Shown here one piece after another: positions 28,140 through 36,600 of a stretch of DNA of 64,000 nt. A program made the translations under genes and the position numbers. Under the pieces are notes generated by a model that was given only the letters and a program-made list of their open reading frames with translations, was not told the origin of the DNA and ran no database searches. The stretch is from Corynebacterium frankenforstense (GTDB lineage Bacteria > Actinomycetota > Actinomycetes > Mycobacteriales > Mycobacteriaceae): NCBI RefSeq assembly GCF_030211955.1, contig NZ_JASODI010000003.1, positions 124,001 to 188,000 of the forward strand, given 5' to 3'. The first letter of the stretch is position 1, and the number at the start of each line of letters is the position of its first letter.

Positions 28140-30073
28140 ACCGCCACCGCAGCGCGGTCGTGCAGCGCCTGGCCGAGCGCATCTCGAGGTCCGACGGGCC
28201 CGGGGCACCGCAGCACCACCGACCTGATGAGTCGGCTTACTCGGGGCTCTACTGCGTCTCCGGCCCCGGTGCGAAAGACGGAGCTCGCGCGGCGGCGACC
28301 GCGACCGGGTGGCGGGTCGCCGAGACCCGTGCACTCGGGGACGGTGATCTACTGCCCCGGATCGAGGACGCCACCCGGACCGACGGAGACCTGGTCGTCG
28401 TCGTCGAATCAATGGACCGGTGCCTGCCGGAGGAACTCTCCGACCTTGAGCGTGCGGTCTTCACACGCCATGCGGAGGGCGCCGGGGCCCTCGTCGTGAT
28501 CGGCACCACCGAGTACCCCGACACGGTGCCCCCGATCGTCTCCCAGGAGGACAGGTTCCGGTTCCCCGCGCTCTCGACCGCGGAGGTCCACGACTACGTC
28601 GCCGCACGAACCGGCCGCTGCTCCGTCTCCCGCGCGCTGAGCATTCGCGCCGCGACCGGAGGCCACCCCGCCGAGGTGGACCGCTACATCGACTCCCACG
28701 ACGCCGACTTCTGGCTCCGGGACGAGCCCGCCGCCACGGGGAAGGATGTCACGGACTCCGTCTCCCGCGGGGACCTCGGGATGGCCGTGCTCCAGCTTGG
28801 CGAGCTGACCGCCGCCCACCCCGACGCGGCGTTGATTCACACCTACACCGGTCGGCGGGTCGCGGCCGCCGACGCCCTGGCCACCGGAGTCGGCGAGCGA
28901 CACCGGCAGCTTTTCGCGCTGGCCGACTGGGACATCCCCGGGCTGGTTGACGGTGCCGCCCCGGAGCTACGCGCTTTCGGCACAGCGGTCCTCAGCGGCA
29001 CGCGCACGGACATCCCCGGCAACGGCGACCTTCACCATCTCTGCTCCGGATGGCTGGCACTCGCCCACGACGATCCCACCGAAGCTCGCGCCCTCCTGGA
29101 GCGCCCCTTCCAATCGCCCCTGCTCGGGTTGTGGGCCAAGGCGGTCCTCGCCCGGTGCCACTTCGTCCTCGGGGACTGGGACGAGGCCCTCCAGGTGGTC
29201 GACCAGGGCATCGCAGCCGGAAACCTGATGGGTACACGCCTTCTCACCCCGATGCTGACGTGGACAGGCGCTCAGATCGCCGCCATGCGCGGCAGACACC
29301 GACTCGCCCGCGGATACCTGGAGGAGGCGCGAAGCCCCGGGGAGTCCTTCCTGATCCAGAGTCTGCCCGGGGCGATGGCGAGGATGGCCGCCACGGAGGC
29401 GGTCGCCGATCTACCTGCGACCGTCCGTGCCGGCGAGCAGCTCAGGACCACACTGACCAACACGGCGAGCAACAAGCTCGGATTCTGGGCCTGGGAGGAC
29501 ATCTACGCTCTGTCCCTGGTTCGCGCCGGGCGCGTGACCGCAGCCGCACGGATCATGGACGAAGCACAGGAGGGAGACATCCCCTCACTGAGGGCGCGCA
29601 ACATGGTCCCGCGCGCCGCGATCCTCATCCAGGAGGGCTCGCTCTCCGAGGGCACGGACCTACTGGAGTCCGCCGCGGATCTGGCCCGGTCGGCGGCCAT
29701 CCCTGTCTACGAGGCACGTGTCGCCTTCCAGGCGGGGCTGCTCCTGCGGCGCAACGGAAAGCGCAATCTGGCGGAGAAGCATCTCGGCAGAGCCGCCGAG
29801 GTCTACTCCTCCGTAGGCGCGGTCGCGATGGTCGAGGCGTGCGCTTTGGGCAACCGTCGCGGCCTGCACTCCGGAGGCGGGATCGAATTCGACCTGTTGA
29901 CGCCGCAGGAGAATCAGATCGTCGCGCTGGTCACCGCGGGGGCGACCAACCAGGAGGCCGCCCACCAGCTCTCGGTGTCCGTGAAGACCGTCGAGTACCA
30001 CCTGACCCGCATCTACCGGAAGCTGGGCGTCGCCGGGAGGGCGGAGCTCAAGGGGGCGGCCCGGGAGGCGTGA
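28136..30073 (+). CDS. pcaO: LAL-type (large LuxR) regulator PcaO
   Basis: 645 residues. N-terminal region resembles an AAA/NTPase domain but the Walker A is degenerate (VSGPGAKDGARAAATA, no GKT/GKS) and the Walker B is LVVVVESMDR. The centre is TPR-like helical sequence (about 240-560), and the C-terminal LuxR helix-turn-helix is clear (LTPQENQIVALVTAGATNQEA, then SVKTVEYHLTRIYRKLGV). In C. glutamicum PcaO activates pcaHG in response to protocatechuate and nucleotide. Here it follows pcaD by 131 bases and is convergent with pcaK, 7 bases apart. The start is a GTG, possibly coupled to a leader peptide. Confidence 0.9.
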   Translation: MNRHRSAVVQRLAERISRSDGPGAPQHHRPDESAYSGLYCVSGPGAKDGARAAATATGWRVAETRALGDGDLLPRIEDATRTDGDLVVVVESMDRCLPEELSDLERAVFTRHAEGAGALVVIGTTEYPDTVPPIVSQEDRFRFPALSTAEVHDYVAARTGRCSVSRALSIRAATGGHPAEVDRYIDSHDADFWLRDEPAATGKDVTDSVSRGDLGMAVLQLGELTAAHPDAALIHTYTGRRVAAADALATGVGERHRQLFALADWDIPGLVDGAAPELRAFGTAVLSGTRTDIPGNGDLHHLCSGWLALAHDDPTEARALLERPFQSPLLGLWAKAVLARCHFVLGDWDEALQVVDQGIAAGNLMGTRLLTPMLTWTGAQIAAMRGRHRLARGYLEEARSPGESFLIQSLPGAMARMAATEAVADLPATVRAGEQLRTTLTNTASNKLGFWAWEDIYALSLVRAGRVTAAARIMDEAQEGDIPSLRARNMVPRAAILIQEGSLSEGTDLLESAADLARSAAIPVYEARVAFQAGLLLRRNGKRNLAEKHLGRAAEVYSSVGAVAMVEACALGNRRGLHSGGGIEFDLLTPQENQIVALVTAGATNQEAAHQLSVSVKTVEYHLTRIYRKLGVAGRAELKGAAREA

Positions 30074-30080
30074 GTACGCC

Positions 30081-31418
30081 TCAGACGGCCACCGGCTCCT
30101 GCTGGGCGACCGGACGCGAGCTGTTACGCAGCGTGTGCGAGGTGGAGAAGATCACCGCACCCAGCGCGCCGACGGCGGCGAAGCCGAAGAAGCCCCACGG
30201 GTAGGCGTGCCCGGTCGCCGCCAGGGTGCCGGCGAGCAACGGGCCCGAGATCGCACCGAGTCGGCCGATGCCCGCGGAGAAACCCATCGCGGTGGCACGG
30301 ACCTTGGCCGGGTGATTGGCCGCAGTGAAGGCGTAGATCATGACCTGGGAGGAGAAGACGAAGACGCCGGTGATGAAGACCGCACCGTACAGGGCGACCA
30401 TCGGCATACGCACCGCGAGCAGCGCGAGGAAGACCGCCGAGGCGGTGAACCAGATCAACGAGACCACGCGGGGCGAGGACCGGTCCGCGACGGCGCCGGC
30501 GATCCACAGTCCGACCACCGCGCCCACGTTGAGCACCAGCAGGAAGCCGATCGACGAGCCGATCGGGTAGTCGGCCGCGCGCATGATCTGCGGCAGCCAG
30601 GTGTTCAGGCCGTACACGAGGAGCAGCCCCATGAACGAGGCGCCCCAGATGGCGACGGTGTTGCGGCGCAGGGTCGGGGTGAAGAGGGCGGCCACGGAGT
30701 TGGTGTCCTTGGTCTCCTCGACGGCCCCGTGGTCGAAGTCGTCGCTCAGCGGCAGGTCGTAGAGGGCGGCGATGCGGCGGGCCTCGTCCTCGCGTCCCTT
30801 GGCCATGAGGTACTGGGGAGACTCCGGCAGGAGCCAGATCATGAACGGGACGAGCACCAGACCGGCGACGCCGCCGATGATGAACATGATCGGCCAGCCG
30901 TGGTCCTGCAGCATCCAGAGCCCGAGCAGAGCGGTGAGCACGGCGCCGACGTGGTAGCCGGTCATCAGGGTCGTGGAGGCCGAGCCGGCCTTCGCGCCGC
31001 CCCGGAACTCGGTGAGCAGCGCCATGCCGATGGGCAGGCAGCCGCCCAGTCCCGCACCGGCGATGAAACGCAGCACGATGAAGACCGTGACGGACGGGTG
31101 GAATCCCAGCGGCACGGTCAGCGCCGAGAAGCTGGCCACCGCGAAGATCACGACCCACTTGCGTCCGAAGTGGTCGGTCAGCCAGCCTGCGGTCATCGCA
31201 CCGAACATCATGCCGACCAGGCCGGCGGTGGTGATCTGGGTGGCCTGGCCCGCGGTGAGGTGCCACTCGGGGTCCTCGAGCATCGAGGGCAGCACCGTTC
31301 CGAGGATGACCAGGTCGAAACCGTCGAACATCGCGGCGATCCACAGCACGCCCACCACCGGGAAGATGGCGCGACGTGGGGTCTGGTCGGCGACCCGGCG
31401 CCGGGTGGTCGTTCCCAT
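30081..31418 (-). CDS. pcaK: MFS transporter for 4-hydroxybenzoate/protocatechuate
   Basis: 445 residues, about 12 membrane segments. AAHS (aromatic acid:H+ symporter) hallmarks: the first-helix aspartates in FDGFDLVILGTVLPSM, GLVGMMFGAMTAGWLTDHFGRKWV (motif A between helices 2 and 3) and RFIAGAGLGGCLPIGMALLTE. The ATG at 31418 has AAGGAGA five bases upstream. It follows pobA by 55 bases on the same strand, so import and ring hydroxylation of 4-hydroxybenzoate are probably coexpressed. Substrate specificity is inferred from context. Confidence 0.88.
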   Translation of the reverse strand: MGTTTRRRVADQTPRRAIFPVVGVLWIAAMFDGFDLVILGTVLPSMLEDPEWHLTAGQATQITTAGLVGMMFGAMTAGWLTDHFGRKWVVIFAVASFSALTVPLGFHPSVTVFIVLRFIAGAGLGGCLPIGMALLTEFRGGAKAGSASTTLMTGYHVGAVLTALLGLWMLQDHGWPIMFIIGGVAGLVLVPFMIWLLPESPQYLMAKGREDEARRIAALYDLPLSDDFDHGAVEETKDTNSVAALFTPTLRRNTVAIWGASFMGLLLVYGLNTWLPQIMRAADYPIGSSIGFLLVLNVGAVVGLWIAGAVADRSSPRVVSLIWFTASAVFLALLAVRMPMVALYGAVFITGVFVFSSQVMIYAFTAANHPAKVRATAMGFSAGIGRLGAISGPLLAGTLAATGHAYPWGFFGFAAVGALGAVIFSTSHTLRNSSRPVAQQEPVAV

Positions 31419-31473
31419 GTTTTCTCCTTGAGGGTCTGAGCCGCGGCACGCACGCGCCGCGGCGGGGGCTGAA

Positions 31474-32670
31474 TCAGTCGAAGACGGGCAGGTCGGCGCC
31501 GACGTACTGCTCGGCGTGGTAGCGGCGGCCGGCCTCGGAGCGCAGGACGGCGTCCAGCTCAGCGACGCGGCGGTTCGCCTCGAACCGGGTCTCACCGGGG
31601 GCGGCGTGCAGCATGGTGGACATCCAGTAGGAGAAGTGCTGGGCACGCCAGATGCGGGGCAGCGCGATCGAGCTGTAGTCCGCGAGGAGACGCTCGTCCT
31701 TGTCCTTCACGGCGCGGGCGAGCGCCGGGGCGAGCACCGCGACGTCGGCAACCGCGAGGTTGAGGCCCTTCGCACCCGTCGGCGGCACAGTGTGGGCGGC
31801 GTCGCCGGCGAGGAAGAGGCGGCCGTGCTGCATGGGCTCGGTGACCGCGGAGCGGAAGCGCAGCACGGACTTGTCGAAGATCCGGCCCTCGGCGACCTGG
31901 AGGTCCTCGGAGTCGACGCGCAGGTGCAGCTGCTCCCAGATCCGGTCGTCCGACCAGTTCTCCGGGTCGTCGTTCGGGTCGCACTGCAGGTAGTAGCGCT
32001 GGATGTCGTCGGTGCGTGTCGAGATGAGCGCGAAGCCCTCCGGGTGGGTCGCGTAGATGAGCTCCTTCTGCGTCTTGGGCCCGTCGACGAGGATGCCGAA
32101 CCACGCGTAGGGGTATTCGTGGCGGGAACGCGCGCCACCGGTGGCCTCGACCACGCGGGCGCGGTACGGGGACTTCGACCCGTCCGCCGCGACGACGTAA
32201 TCGCAGGTGATCGTCTCCTGCGTACCGTCGGCGGTGGTGTAGCGCACCTGCGACGGGACTGAGTCGTCGTCCGTCCCGGTGACATCGTCGACGGTGGTCT
32301 CGAACAGGATGGTCCCGTCATCGGCCAGGCGCCGTGCGATGAAGTCCTTGAGGTACTCGTGCTGGGGGTAGACGGCCACGTTGTGCCCGGTCAGCTCGGT
32401 GAGCGCGATACGGGTCCGCTTGCCCTCGATCGAGATGTCGATGCCCTCGTCGATGTCGGCCTCGCGGTCCATCCGGTCGCCGACGCCGGTCTCGCGCATG
32501 AGGTTCATCGTGCCCTGCTCGAGGATCCCGGCGCGCACGGTGTTCTCGACGTCCTCCCGGGAACGGGACTCGATGACGACGGACTCCACCCCGCGGAGAT
32601 GGAGGAGGTGGGACAGCGTCAGGCCGGCGGGACCGGCACCGATGATGACGACGGGAGTCTGAACGGGCAC
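31474..32670 (-). CDS. pobA: 4-hydroxybenzoate 3-monooxygenase
   Basis: FAD- and NAD(P)H-dependent conversion of 4-hydroxybenzoate to protocatechuate. 398 residues from the GTG at 32670, which has AAAGGAGG at the right distance; an upstream ATG has none. FAD-binding VVIIGAGPAGLTLSHLL at the N-terminus, RAGILEQGT (substrate/FAD region), the DG motif VVAADGSKSPYR, and LAGDAAHTVPPTGAKGLNLAVADV. The family is well matched along its whole length. The enzyme links the phd products to the pca pathway. Confidence 0.95.
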   Translation of the reverse strand: MPVQTPVVIIGAGPAGLTLSHLLHLRGVESVVIESRSREDVENTVRAGILEQGTMNLMRETGVGDRMDREADIDEGIDISIEGKRTRIALTELTGHNVAVYPQHEYLKDFIARRLADDGTILFETTVDDVTGTDDDSVPSQVRYTTADGTQETITCDYVVAADGSKSPYRARVVEATGGARSRHEYPYAWFGILVDGPKTQKELIYATHPEGFALISTRTDDIQRYYLQCDPNDDPENWSDDRIWEQLHLRVDSEDLQVAEGRIFDKSVLRFRSAVTEPMQHGRLFLAGDAAHTVPPTGAKGLNLAVADVAVLAPALARAVKDKDERLLADYSSIALPRIWRAQHFSYWMSTMLHAAPGETRFEANRRVAELDAVLRSEAGRRYHAEQYVGADLPVFD

Positions 32671-32739
32671 GATGCGCCCTCCTTTCATGAGGTTTTGCGA
32701 CGGGGTCGCTCGGGAGTCAGTGCAGAGTTCGGCGGAGGC

Positions 32740-33162
32740 TCACTCGGCGTCGTTGACGGCGGCGTCGAGAAGCTTGAAGGCGTGGTTGGAGTTGGGCACA
32801 CCCGCGTAGATGGCGGTGTGGAGGAGCAACTCGCCCAAGGTGTCGGCGGACACCCCCGCGCGCAGGGCTGCGCGCAGGTGCATGTCGAGTTCGCCGTCGT
32901 TGCCGACGGCGGTGAGAATCGCGATGGTCAGCAGCCGGCGCTGGGTCTCGTCGAGGGTGCCGCGGTTCCAGATGTCACCCCAGGCGGTGCGGGTGATGAA
33001 GTCCTGGAACTTCTCGGTCACGGGGCTCTGGCGGGTCAGTGCACGGTCGACGTGGGCGTCGCCGAGAACTTGGCGACGCATGCGCATGCCCGCCTCGTAG
33101 GCGGCCTCACGGCCGGTGCGGTACGCGTCGTCGTCCGGGATGTCGGTGCCTTCGGGGCTCAT
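32740..33162 (-). CDS. pcaC: 4-carboxymuconolactone decarboxylase
   Basis: 140 residues. Decarboxylates 4-carboxymuconolactone to the 3-oxoadipate enol-lactone, the PcaD substrate. AhpD/CMD fold: EKFQDFITRTAWGDIWNRGTLDETQRRLLTIAILTA in two blocks, and LGELLLHTAIYAGVPNSNHAF. The ATG overlaps the pcaB stop by one base and AAAGGAGG lies within the pcaB end. Last gene of pcaHGBC before pobA (69-base gap). Confidence 0.95.
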   Translation of the reverse strand: MSPEGTDIPDDDAYRTGREAAYEAGMRMRRQVLGDAHVDRALTRQSPVTEKFQDFITRTAWGDIWNRGTLDETQRRLLTIAILTAVGNDGELDMHLRAALRAGVSADTLGELLLHTAIYAGVPNSNHAFKLLDAAVNDAE

Positions 33163-34307
33163 CAGAGCCTCCTTTCGTTGTCAGGTTCGTTCACGATCAG
33201 GTCCACCAGCTCGGCGGCGTGCCCGGGGTTCTGGTCCCCGGTGGGGCACGCCGCCAGGTTCTCCGCCATGCGGCCGGTGTCGACGGCCAGTCCGTCCACC
33301 GCTGCCCCGAGCCGGGCCAGGGCCGAGGCAGAGACGGCGGCCAGTTCGCGCACCGTCTGCCATTCGGCGTGCCAGGCCCCGTCAGCACGCTGGTGGCGCT
33401 GGTCCATGGACTGGAAGAGGGTGGCCGCGAGCCCGGGGGCCCGCAGGGCGTAGCCGCGGGCTGCGACGGAGGCTGCGGGGTTGGCCTTGTGCGGCATCGC
33501 CGAGGACCCGCCCGGGCTCGGTTCGCGGACCTCTCCGACCTCACCGGCGCTGAGCGCGACGATGTCGCCGGCGATCTTGGACACGGCACCGGTGAGCTGG
33601 ACGAGTGCCGCGGCGATGCGCACCACCGGTGAACGGTCGGTGTGCCACACCAGCGGACGCGAGGCCAGGTCGGTCCGGGCGGCGAGCGCCTCGTGCACCG
33701 CGATGCCGTGGGGGAAGGCCGACGTGAGGTTTCCGGAGGCGCCGGCGTACTGCACCGGGAACTCCAGGTCGGACAGCGAGGTCCGGGCGGCGTCGATCCC
33801 CTGCCACCAGTTCGCGGCCACGCAACCGAAGGTGGTCGGCGTCGCCTGTTGTCCGAGGGTGCGCGCGATCATCGGCGTGTCCCGGTGGGCTCGTGCCAGG
33901 TCCGCGAGGTCCCCGGCGAGCCGGTCGACGTCGCCGAGGAGATCCGCGACGGCGTCACGGAGGCAGATCATGAGCGCCGTGTCAATGGCGTCCTGGCTCG
34001 TCGCACCGACGTGGATGCCGGTCGGGTCGACCGCCCGGAGAGCGGTCACCAGCGGGATGGCGGGATTCGCCCCGGCGACCGACTCCCTGCTCAGGGTGTC
34101 GAGGTCGAGTTCGACCCCGTCGATGGTCCGGATCCCCTGCTCCGCCTCAGCCGTGACGATCAAGCCCGCCTCCGCTGCCGCGTGAGCGAGCTCCCGCTCG
34201 AAGGTCACCAGGGCCGCGAGGAAGGCGGCGTCCGACAGCTTCCGGTGCGCGGCGGGCTCACCGGCGGCGAGGTCGGAATAGGTGTTCCTGCTCAGTTCCC
34301 GGACCAC
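33162..34307 (-). CDS. pcaB: 3-carboxy-cis,cis-muconate cycloisomerase
   Basis: Fumarase/argininosuccinate-lyase superfamily enzyme closing 3-carboxymuconate to the lactone. 381 residues from a GTG that overlaps the end of pcaG by 16 bases. The superfamily signature is present as GGSSAMPHKANPAAS (about 265-280), with VGATSQDAIDTALM (about 95) and a TLGQQATPTTFG segment. It is shorter than the usual 400-450-residue PcaB at the C-terminus (ends ELVDLIVNEPDNERRL), so activity should hold but the tail is trimmed. Confidence 0.93.
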   Translation of the reverse strand: MVRELSRNTYSDLAAGEPAAHRKLSDAAFLAALVTFERELAHAAAEAGLIVTAEAEQGIRTIDGVELDLDTLSRESVAGANPAIPLVTALRAVDPTGIHVGATSQDAIDTALMICLRDAVADLLGDVDRLAGDLADLARAHRDTPMIARTLGQQATPTTFGCVAANWWQGIDAARTSLSDLEFPVQYAGASGNLTSAFPHGIAVHEALAARTDLASRPLVWHTDRSPVVRIAAALVQLTGAVSKIAGDIVALSAGEVGEVREPSPGGSSAMPHKANPAASVAARGYALRAPGLAATLFQSMDQRHQRADGAWHAEWQTVRELAAVSASALARLGAAVDGLAVDTGRMAENLAACPTGDQNPGHAAELVDLIVNEPDNERRL

Positions 34308-34963
34308 TGCGCACCCACGTCCTGCGGCTCTTCCCCTTCGAGTGCGAAGAACGGCGTCTCGCGGTCGGGGTTCTCCTCCTGCATCTGGATGCGCATGACG
34401 TAGGCGCCCTCGGACTTCTCGGCGACGAGCAGTCCGCGTCGGCTCTCCGGGACGATGCCGAGCACCGGGTCCTTCGCGTTGGCCTCGTCGAACTGAGGGA
34501 AGTAGAGGCGGGTGTAGAGGCGCTCGAGCATGCCGCGGGCGAAGACGCCGACGTTGAGGTGCGGGGCCTCATCGCCGCGGGCACCCGGGAGGATGGTCCG
34601 GAACGTGACCGTGCCGGTCTCGTCGACCATTCCGCGTCCGAGGCCGCGGAAGCCCTCCGCGCTGGGGCGCTCGCACTCGGGGTCGAGCGGGGAGTTGTAG
34701 ATACCGCGTTCGTCGGCCTGCCAGACCTCGATCATCGCGTCGGCGATGGGGTCGCCGGCGCCGTCGGTGACCTGGAAGGTCACGTCGACGGCACCGTCGG
34801 TGCCGGCCTCCACCATCTCCTCAGAGCCGGGGAGCGTGAGCCCGATGTGGACGTACGGTCCGACGGTCTGCGAGGGGGTGATGCCGAAGGTCGTCTCGTT
34901 CTGGTCGCGGATGTCCGACTGCTCGTAGCGGAGTTCGCCGTTCTTTCCGGTGTCGATGTGCAT
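34292..34963 (-). CDS. pcaG: Protocatechuate 3,4-dioxygenase alpha subunit
   Basis: 223 residues, intradiol dioxygenase fold: TPSQTVGPYVHIGL at the N-terminus, IADAMIEVWQADERGIYN, FRTILPGARGDEAPHLNVGVFARGML and LYTRLYFPQF. The alpha chain lacks the full set of iron ligands, which are in PcaH. 69 bases downstream of pcaH, overlapping pcaB by 16 bases. Confidence 0.96.
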   Translation of the reverse strand: MHIDTGKNGELRYEQSDIRDQNETTFGITPSQTVGPYVHIGLTLPGSEEMVEAGTDGAVDVTFQVTDGAGDPIADAMIEVWQADERGIYNSPLDPECERPSAEGFRGLGRGMVDETGTVTFRTILPGARGDEAPHLNVGVFARGMLERLYTRLYFPQFDEANAKDPVLGIVPESRRGLLVAEKSEGAYVMRIQMQEENPDRETPFFALEGEEPQDVGAQWSGN

Positions 34964-35032
34964 GGGTCGCCTGTCTCCTAGATTGCGTGTGTCCGTGGGT
35001 GGGGCGGGCCGGACCGCCCCGGGCCTGCCGGG

Positions 35033-35737
35033 CTAGATCACCCGGTTCTCGAAGGGGGTGGCACCGCGGCCGCGGAGGACGATGTCGAACTTGAAGCCGA
35101 GCGCGTAGTTGTCTCGCGTCTCGTCGTAGTCGAAGACCGAGATCATCCGCTCCCGGGCGCCCTTGGGCACGGAGTTGTAGATCGGGTCCTGGAAGAACAT
35201 CGGGTCATCCGGGAAGTACATCTGGGTGACCAGCCGCTCGGCGAACTGCCGTCCGTAGAGCGAGAAGTGGATGTGCGCCGGACGCCAGGCATTGTGGTGG
35301 TTACCCCACGGGTAGTTGCCCGGCTTGACGGTCCAGAAGTGGTAGTGCCCGTCGGCGTCGGTGATGGTGCGCGCGACGCCGTTGAAGTGGGGATCCAACG
35401 GGGCGGGCCAGGAGTCGTTCTTGTGCCGGTACCGGCCGGCGGCGTTGGCCTGCCATGCCTCGACGATCGTGTCGGGCACGGGCTTTCCGTCGAAGCCCAG
35501 GACTCGACCGTGGACGTAGATGCGCTGGCCGATGGCTTCGCCGCCGTTCGCCCGCGTCATGTCGTTGTCGATCTCCCCGAAGTCGCGCTCGCCGAAGAGC
35601 GGGCCGGTCATCTCCCCCATCCGCTCCGGGATGATCAGGAGATCGTTGTTGGGGTTACGGCGGATGGTGGTCCGGTACTCGCTGAACCGCAACGGAGCGT
35701 AGAGACCGGAGGTAGTGCTGAGGTAGGGCTGGTCCAT
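35033..35737 (-). CDS. pcaH: Protocatechuate 3,4-dioxygenase beta subunit
   Basis: Iron(III) subunit that opens the protocatechuate ring between the hydroxyls. 234 residues from ATG 35737 (MDQPYLSTTSG), chosen because GAAAGGTGGAGG lies directly upstream; a GTG three codons earlier is less good. Metal-ligand region: GRYRHKNDSWPAPLDPHFNG, then HYHFWTVKPGNYPWGNHHNAWRP and HIHFSLYGRQFAERLVTQMYF hold the Tyr and His ligands. First gene of pcaHGBC-pobA-pcaK. Confidence 0.96.
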   Translation of the reverse strand: MDQPYLSTTSGLYAPLRFSEYRTTIRRNPNNDLLIIPERMGEMTGPLFGERDFGEIDNDMTRANGGEAIGQRIYVHGRVLGFDGKPVPDTIVEAWQANAAGRYRHKNDSWPAPLDPHFNGVARTITDADGHYHFWTVKPGNYPWGNHHNAWRPAHIHFSLYGRQFAERLVTQMYFPDDPMFFQDPIYNSVPKGARERMISVFDYDETRDNYALGFKFDIVLRGRGATPFENRVI

Positions 35738-35784
35738 GACCTCCACCTTTCTTCACGTTCAGCATTCTTAGTGATCCACACCTC

Positions 35785-35790
35785 ACCCTA
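35785..35790 (-). promoter_or_regulatory. -10 candidate TAGGGT of pcaH
   Basis: TAGGGT on the minus strand, about 47 bases before the pcaH ATG, placing the transcription start near 35778. The PcaR-type dyad lies 26 bases above it, nearly the same spacing as at pcaI (27), which supports the choice. Confidence 0.5.
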
Positions 35791-35815
35791 ACTATTGTGC
35801 ACTCAGCGTCCGAAT

Positions 35816-35830
35816 GTTCACAATGCGAAC
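35816..35830. promoter_or_regulatory. PcaR-type operator of pcaHGBC
   Basis: GTTCACAATGCGAAC; its reverse complement GTTCGCATTGTGAAC differs from the perfect dyad near pcaR at one base. An outer ATGTTC/GAACAT pair frames it. Predicted at -38 to -52. Confidence 0.65.
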
Positions 35831-36078
35831 ATGATGACCTGCACAAAAGCCTTTTCACCTGCACTTTCCCGCCCGACCCCGCCCCCTAGGGGGTAGTTAG
35901 GGGTGGCCGCTAGGGCCACGAATTCCGTGGCGCCAGTCACTCTCGCCTGAGGCTTCGGCCCCCGACACCCGGGCACCGAGCGTGCCGTTCAGCCCGACCC
36001 GGAGATGCGTCGAGGCCGGGATACGGCGGGTGTCACCCCTGCCCGCATCCCGGCCTGAAGCTCCGGAAGTGAGTGTCG

Positions 36079-36543
36079 CTACTGGTAGAAGCGCGAGAGG
36101 AACACCGCGACGACTCCGGGGCGCTCCTCCCCCTCGATCTCGATGGTGCCGTCGGTGACCAGGTGCAGGCCGCCTCCCTTGACCTCCTGAACCTCCCGGA
36201 CCACGGCATGGAGACGCACGCGGCTGCCCACCTTGACCGGCGAGGTGAAGCGGACCTTGTCGAGGCCGTAGTTGACCTTGGTGCCCACGCCTTCGACGTC
36301 AAAGAGCTCGGACCACATCGGAATGATCAGCGACAGGGTCAGGAAGCCGTGCGCGATCGGCGCGCCGAACGGCCCGTCCTTCGCCTTCTCCGGGTCGACG
36401 TGGATCCACTGGTGGTCCTCGGTGGCGTCGGCGAAGGTGTTGACGCGCTCCTGGGTGATCTCGATCCACTCGGAGTAGCCGAGGTCCCGGCCGGCCAGCT
36501 CCTTGGCCTCCTCGAAGGAAACGACGGTCTTCGGGTCAGTCAT
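36079..36543 (-). CDS. phdE: MaoC-like enoyl-CoA hydratase of the phenylpropanoid pathway
   Basis: 154 residues, single hotdog. The hydratase-2 motif is DATEDHQWIHVDPEKAKDGPFG with the catalytic Asp/His pair, followed by IAHGFLTLSLI. Expected to hydrate a cinnamoyl-CoA-type double bond to the 3-hydroxyacyl-CoA. The set MaoC, acyl-CoA dehydrogenase, amidohydrolase, SDR on one strand, with a MarR gene, MFS transporter and CoA ligase on the other, matches phdEDCB-phdR-phdTA (cg0340-cg0347) as I recall it from C. glutamicum. Last gene of its operon, 57 bases after phdD. Confidence 0.88.
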   Translation of the reverse strand: MTDPKTVVSFEEAKELAGRDLGYSEWIEITQERVNTFADATEDHQWIHVDPEKAKDGPFGAPIAHGFLTLSLIIPMWSELFDVEGVGTKVNYGLDKVRFTSPVKVGSRVRLHAVVREVQEVKGGGLHLVTDGTIEIEGEERPGVVAVFLSRFYQ

Positions 36544-36600
36544 CTTCTTGTCCTCTCAGTTTCGGTTGTTGTGGTTCTCGGTTGTTCTGGCCCCGGGCAC

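Larger units (their letters stand above)
35738..36078. other. pcaH promoter region and end of phd transcript
   Basis: 341 bases without a gene. The pcaH side holds a -10 candidate and a PcaR-type operator (separate entries). The phdE side holds a cluster of dyads: CCCCCTAGGGGG (35882-35893), GTGGCC/GGCCAC (35903-35919) and GCCACG/CGTGGC (35915-35931). The last two share the GGCCAC strand and cannot form together. They could end the phdBCDE transcript, but no T-run follows. Confidence 0.5.
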
